A program made the position numbers and the translations under genes. Source: Bacteriovorax sp. (GTDB lineage Bacteria > Bdellovibrionota > Bacteriovoracia > Bacteriovoracales > Bacteriovoracaceae). From it: 5,663 nucleotides of DNA. The stretch covers positions 1-5,663 of the forward strand of contig JAURXW010000277.1 in the NCBI GenBank assembly GCA_030654205.1, read 5' to 3'. A model generated the notes under the pieces. That model did not search any database and was not told the origin of the DNA. It saw only the letters and a list, made by a program, of their open reading frames with translations. Below are positions 5,351 through 5,663 of this stretch, in pieces (positions within the stretch are counted from its first letter, which is position 1; each line of letters starts with the position of its first letter).

Positions 5351-5663
5351 CTATTTCTTATCTTCTTTTTTTTCTTCTTTCTTTTCTTCAACTACGGCGG
5401 GCTTTGGTTCAGCTTTCTTTTCTTCAATGACTACGGGTTTGATTTCTTCTTTTTTAACTTCTTCTTTCTTTTCTTCTTTCTTTTCTGCTTTCTTTTCGAT
5501 CTTCTTATCTTCTTTAACAACCACTTTTTCTTTACAGCTTTCCTTATATTTCATTTCGGCCACTTGCACTTCTTCTTTGGAAGCTTTAATTCCAGCAACC
5601 ATTTTTTCAAATTCTTCTTTGTTACTAATTTTTGAAGATTTGGCAATTAGACCAGTAACTAAT
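5351..5663 (-). CDS. Lys/Glu-rich low-complexity protein, 5' end outside the window
   Basis: I do not recognise a family. The frame is open from the right edge to a TAG at 5353-5351, giving 103 residues. An internal ATG at 5602 would give 83 residues but has only a weak AGAAG upstream, and the frame continues past it (LVTGLIAKSS, then NKEEFEKM), so the real start is probably beyond the window. The first visible residues, LVTGLIAKS, could be the end of a signal peptide or hydrophobic segment, but this cannot be judged from the fragment. A conventional part (about 45 residues, one Cys in YKESCKEK) is followed by a tail of about 55 residues made almost only of Lys, Glu, Val, Pro and Ala. The tail includes an imperfect 12-residue repeat, IKPVVIEEKKAE then PKPAVVEEKKEE. 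Such tails are charged and disordered or coiled. The terminator at 5268-5296 lies just after the stop. Confidence 0.6.
   Translation of the reverse strand, partial: LVTGLIAKSSKISNKEEFEKMVAGIKASKEEVQVAEMKYKESCKEKVVVKEDKKIEKKAEKKEEKKEEVKKEEIKPVVIEEKKAEPKPAVVEEKKEEKKEDKK

Noticed and set aside
5351..5530. Purine/pyrimidine-rich repetitive tract as a CRISPR or non-coding repeat array
   Set aside because: The repetition follows codons of a Lys/Glu-rich protein in one open frame. There are no constant repeats with unique spacers.

Overview
The window is AT-rich bacterial DNA. The gene set is a fused indolepyruvate:ferredoxin oxidoreductase, 4-hydroxyphenylpyruvate dioxygenase, an LTGC-type lipoprotein, a chromosomal ParE/Phd-type toxin-antitoxin pair and a decayed TIGR02147-like gene. 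This fits a Gram-negative, low-GC member of the Bdellovibrionota (Bdellovibrio/Bacteriovorax-like). The taxonomic guess rests on remembered family distribution, not on a marker gene.

Layout. (1) Positions 1-2105, minus strand: the N-terminal 701 codons of a large fused IorA-IorB enzyme that runs off the left edge. (2) Positions 2106-2188: a short divergent intergenic region. (3) Positions 2189-3265, plus strand: hppD, complete, starting with GTG behind a good ribosome binding site. (4) Positions 3266-3578: a 313-base non-coding gap with a few short dyads. (5) Positions 3579-4085, plus strand: an unrecognised cysteine-containing lipoprotein. (6) A hairpin terminator near 4165-4200 lies between convergent transcription units. 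(7) Positions 4243-4782, minus strand: an antitoxin-toxin operon with a recognisable promoter and an overlapping inverted-repeat operator. (8) Positions about 4984-5214, plus strand (possibly from about 4855): a frameshifted remnant resembling the TIGR02147/DUF4423 family. (9) A strong 12-bp hairpin at 5268-5296, probably a two-way terminator. (10) Positions 5351-5663, minus strand: the C-terminal part of a Lys/Glu-rich protein that runs off the right edge.

How the genes work together. The first two genes form a coherent metabolic pair. Both act on aryl-pyruvates made by transamination of aromatic amino acids. The oxidoreductase converts them to aryl-acetyl-CoA plus reduced ferredoxin (or another acceptor), and HppD converts 4-hydroxyphenylpyruvate to homogentisate. 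Their divergent arrangement suggests shared control of aromatic amino acid breakdown. The right half looks like accessory or turnover DNA: an orphan lipoprotein, a toxin-antitoxin module, a dead gene and a low-complexity protein. I see no CRISPR array, RNA gene, insertion sequence or clear new defence system.
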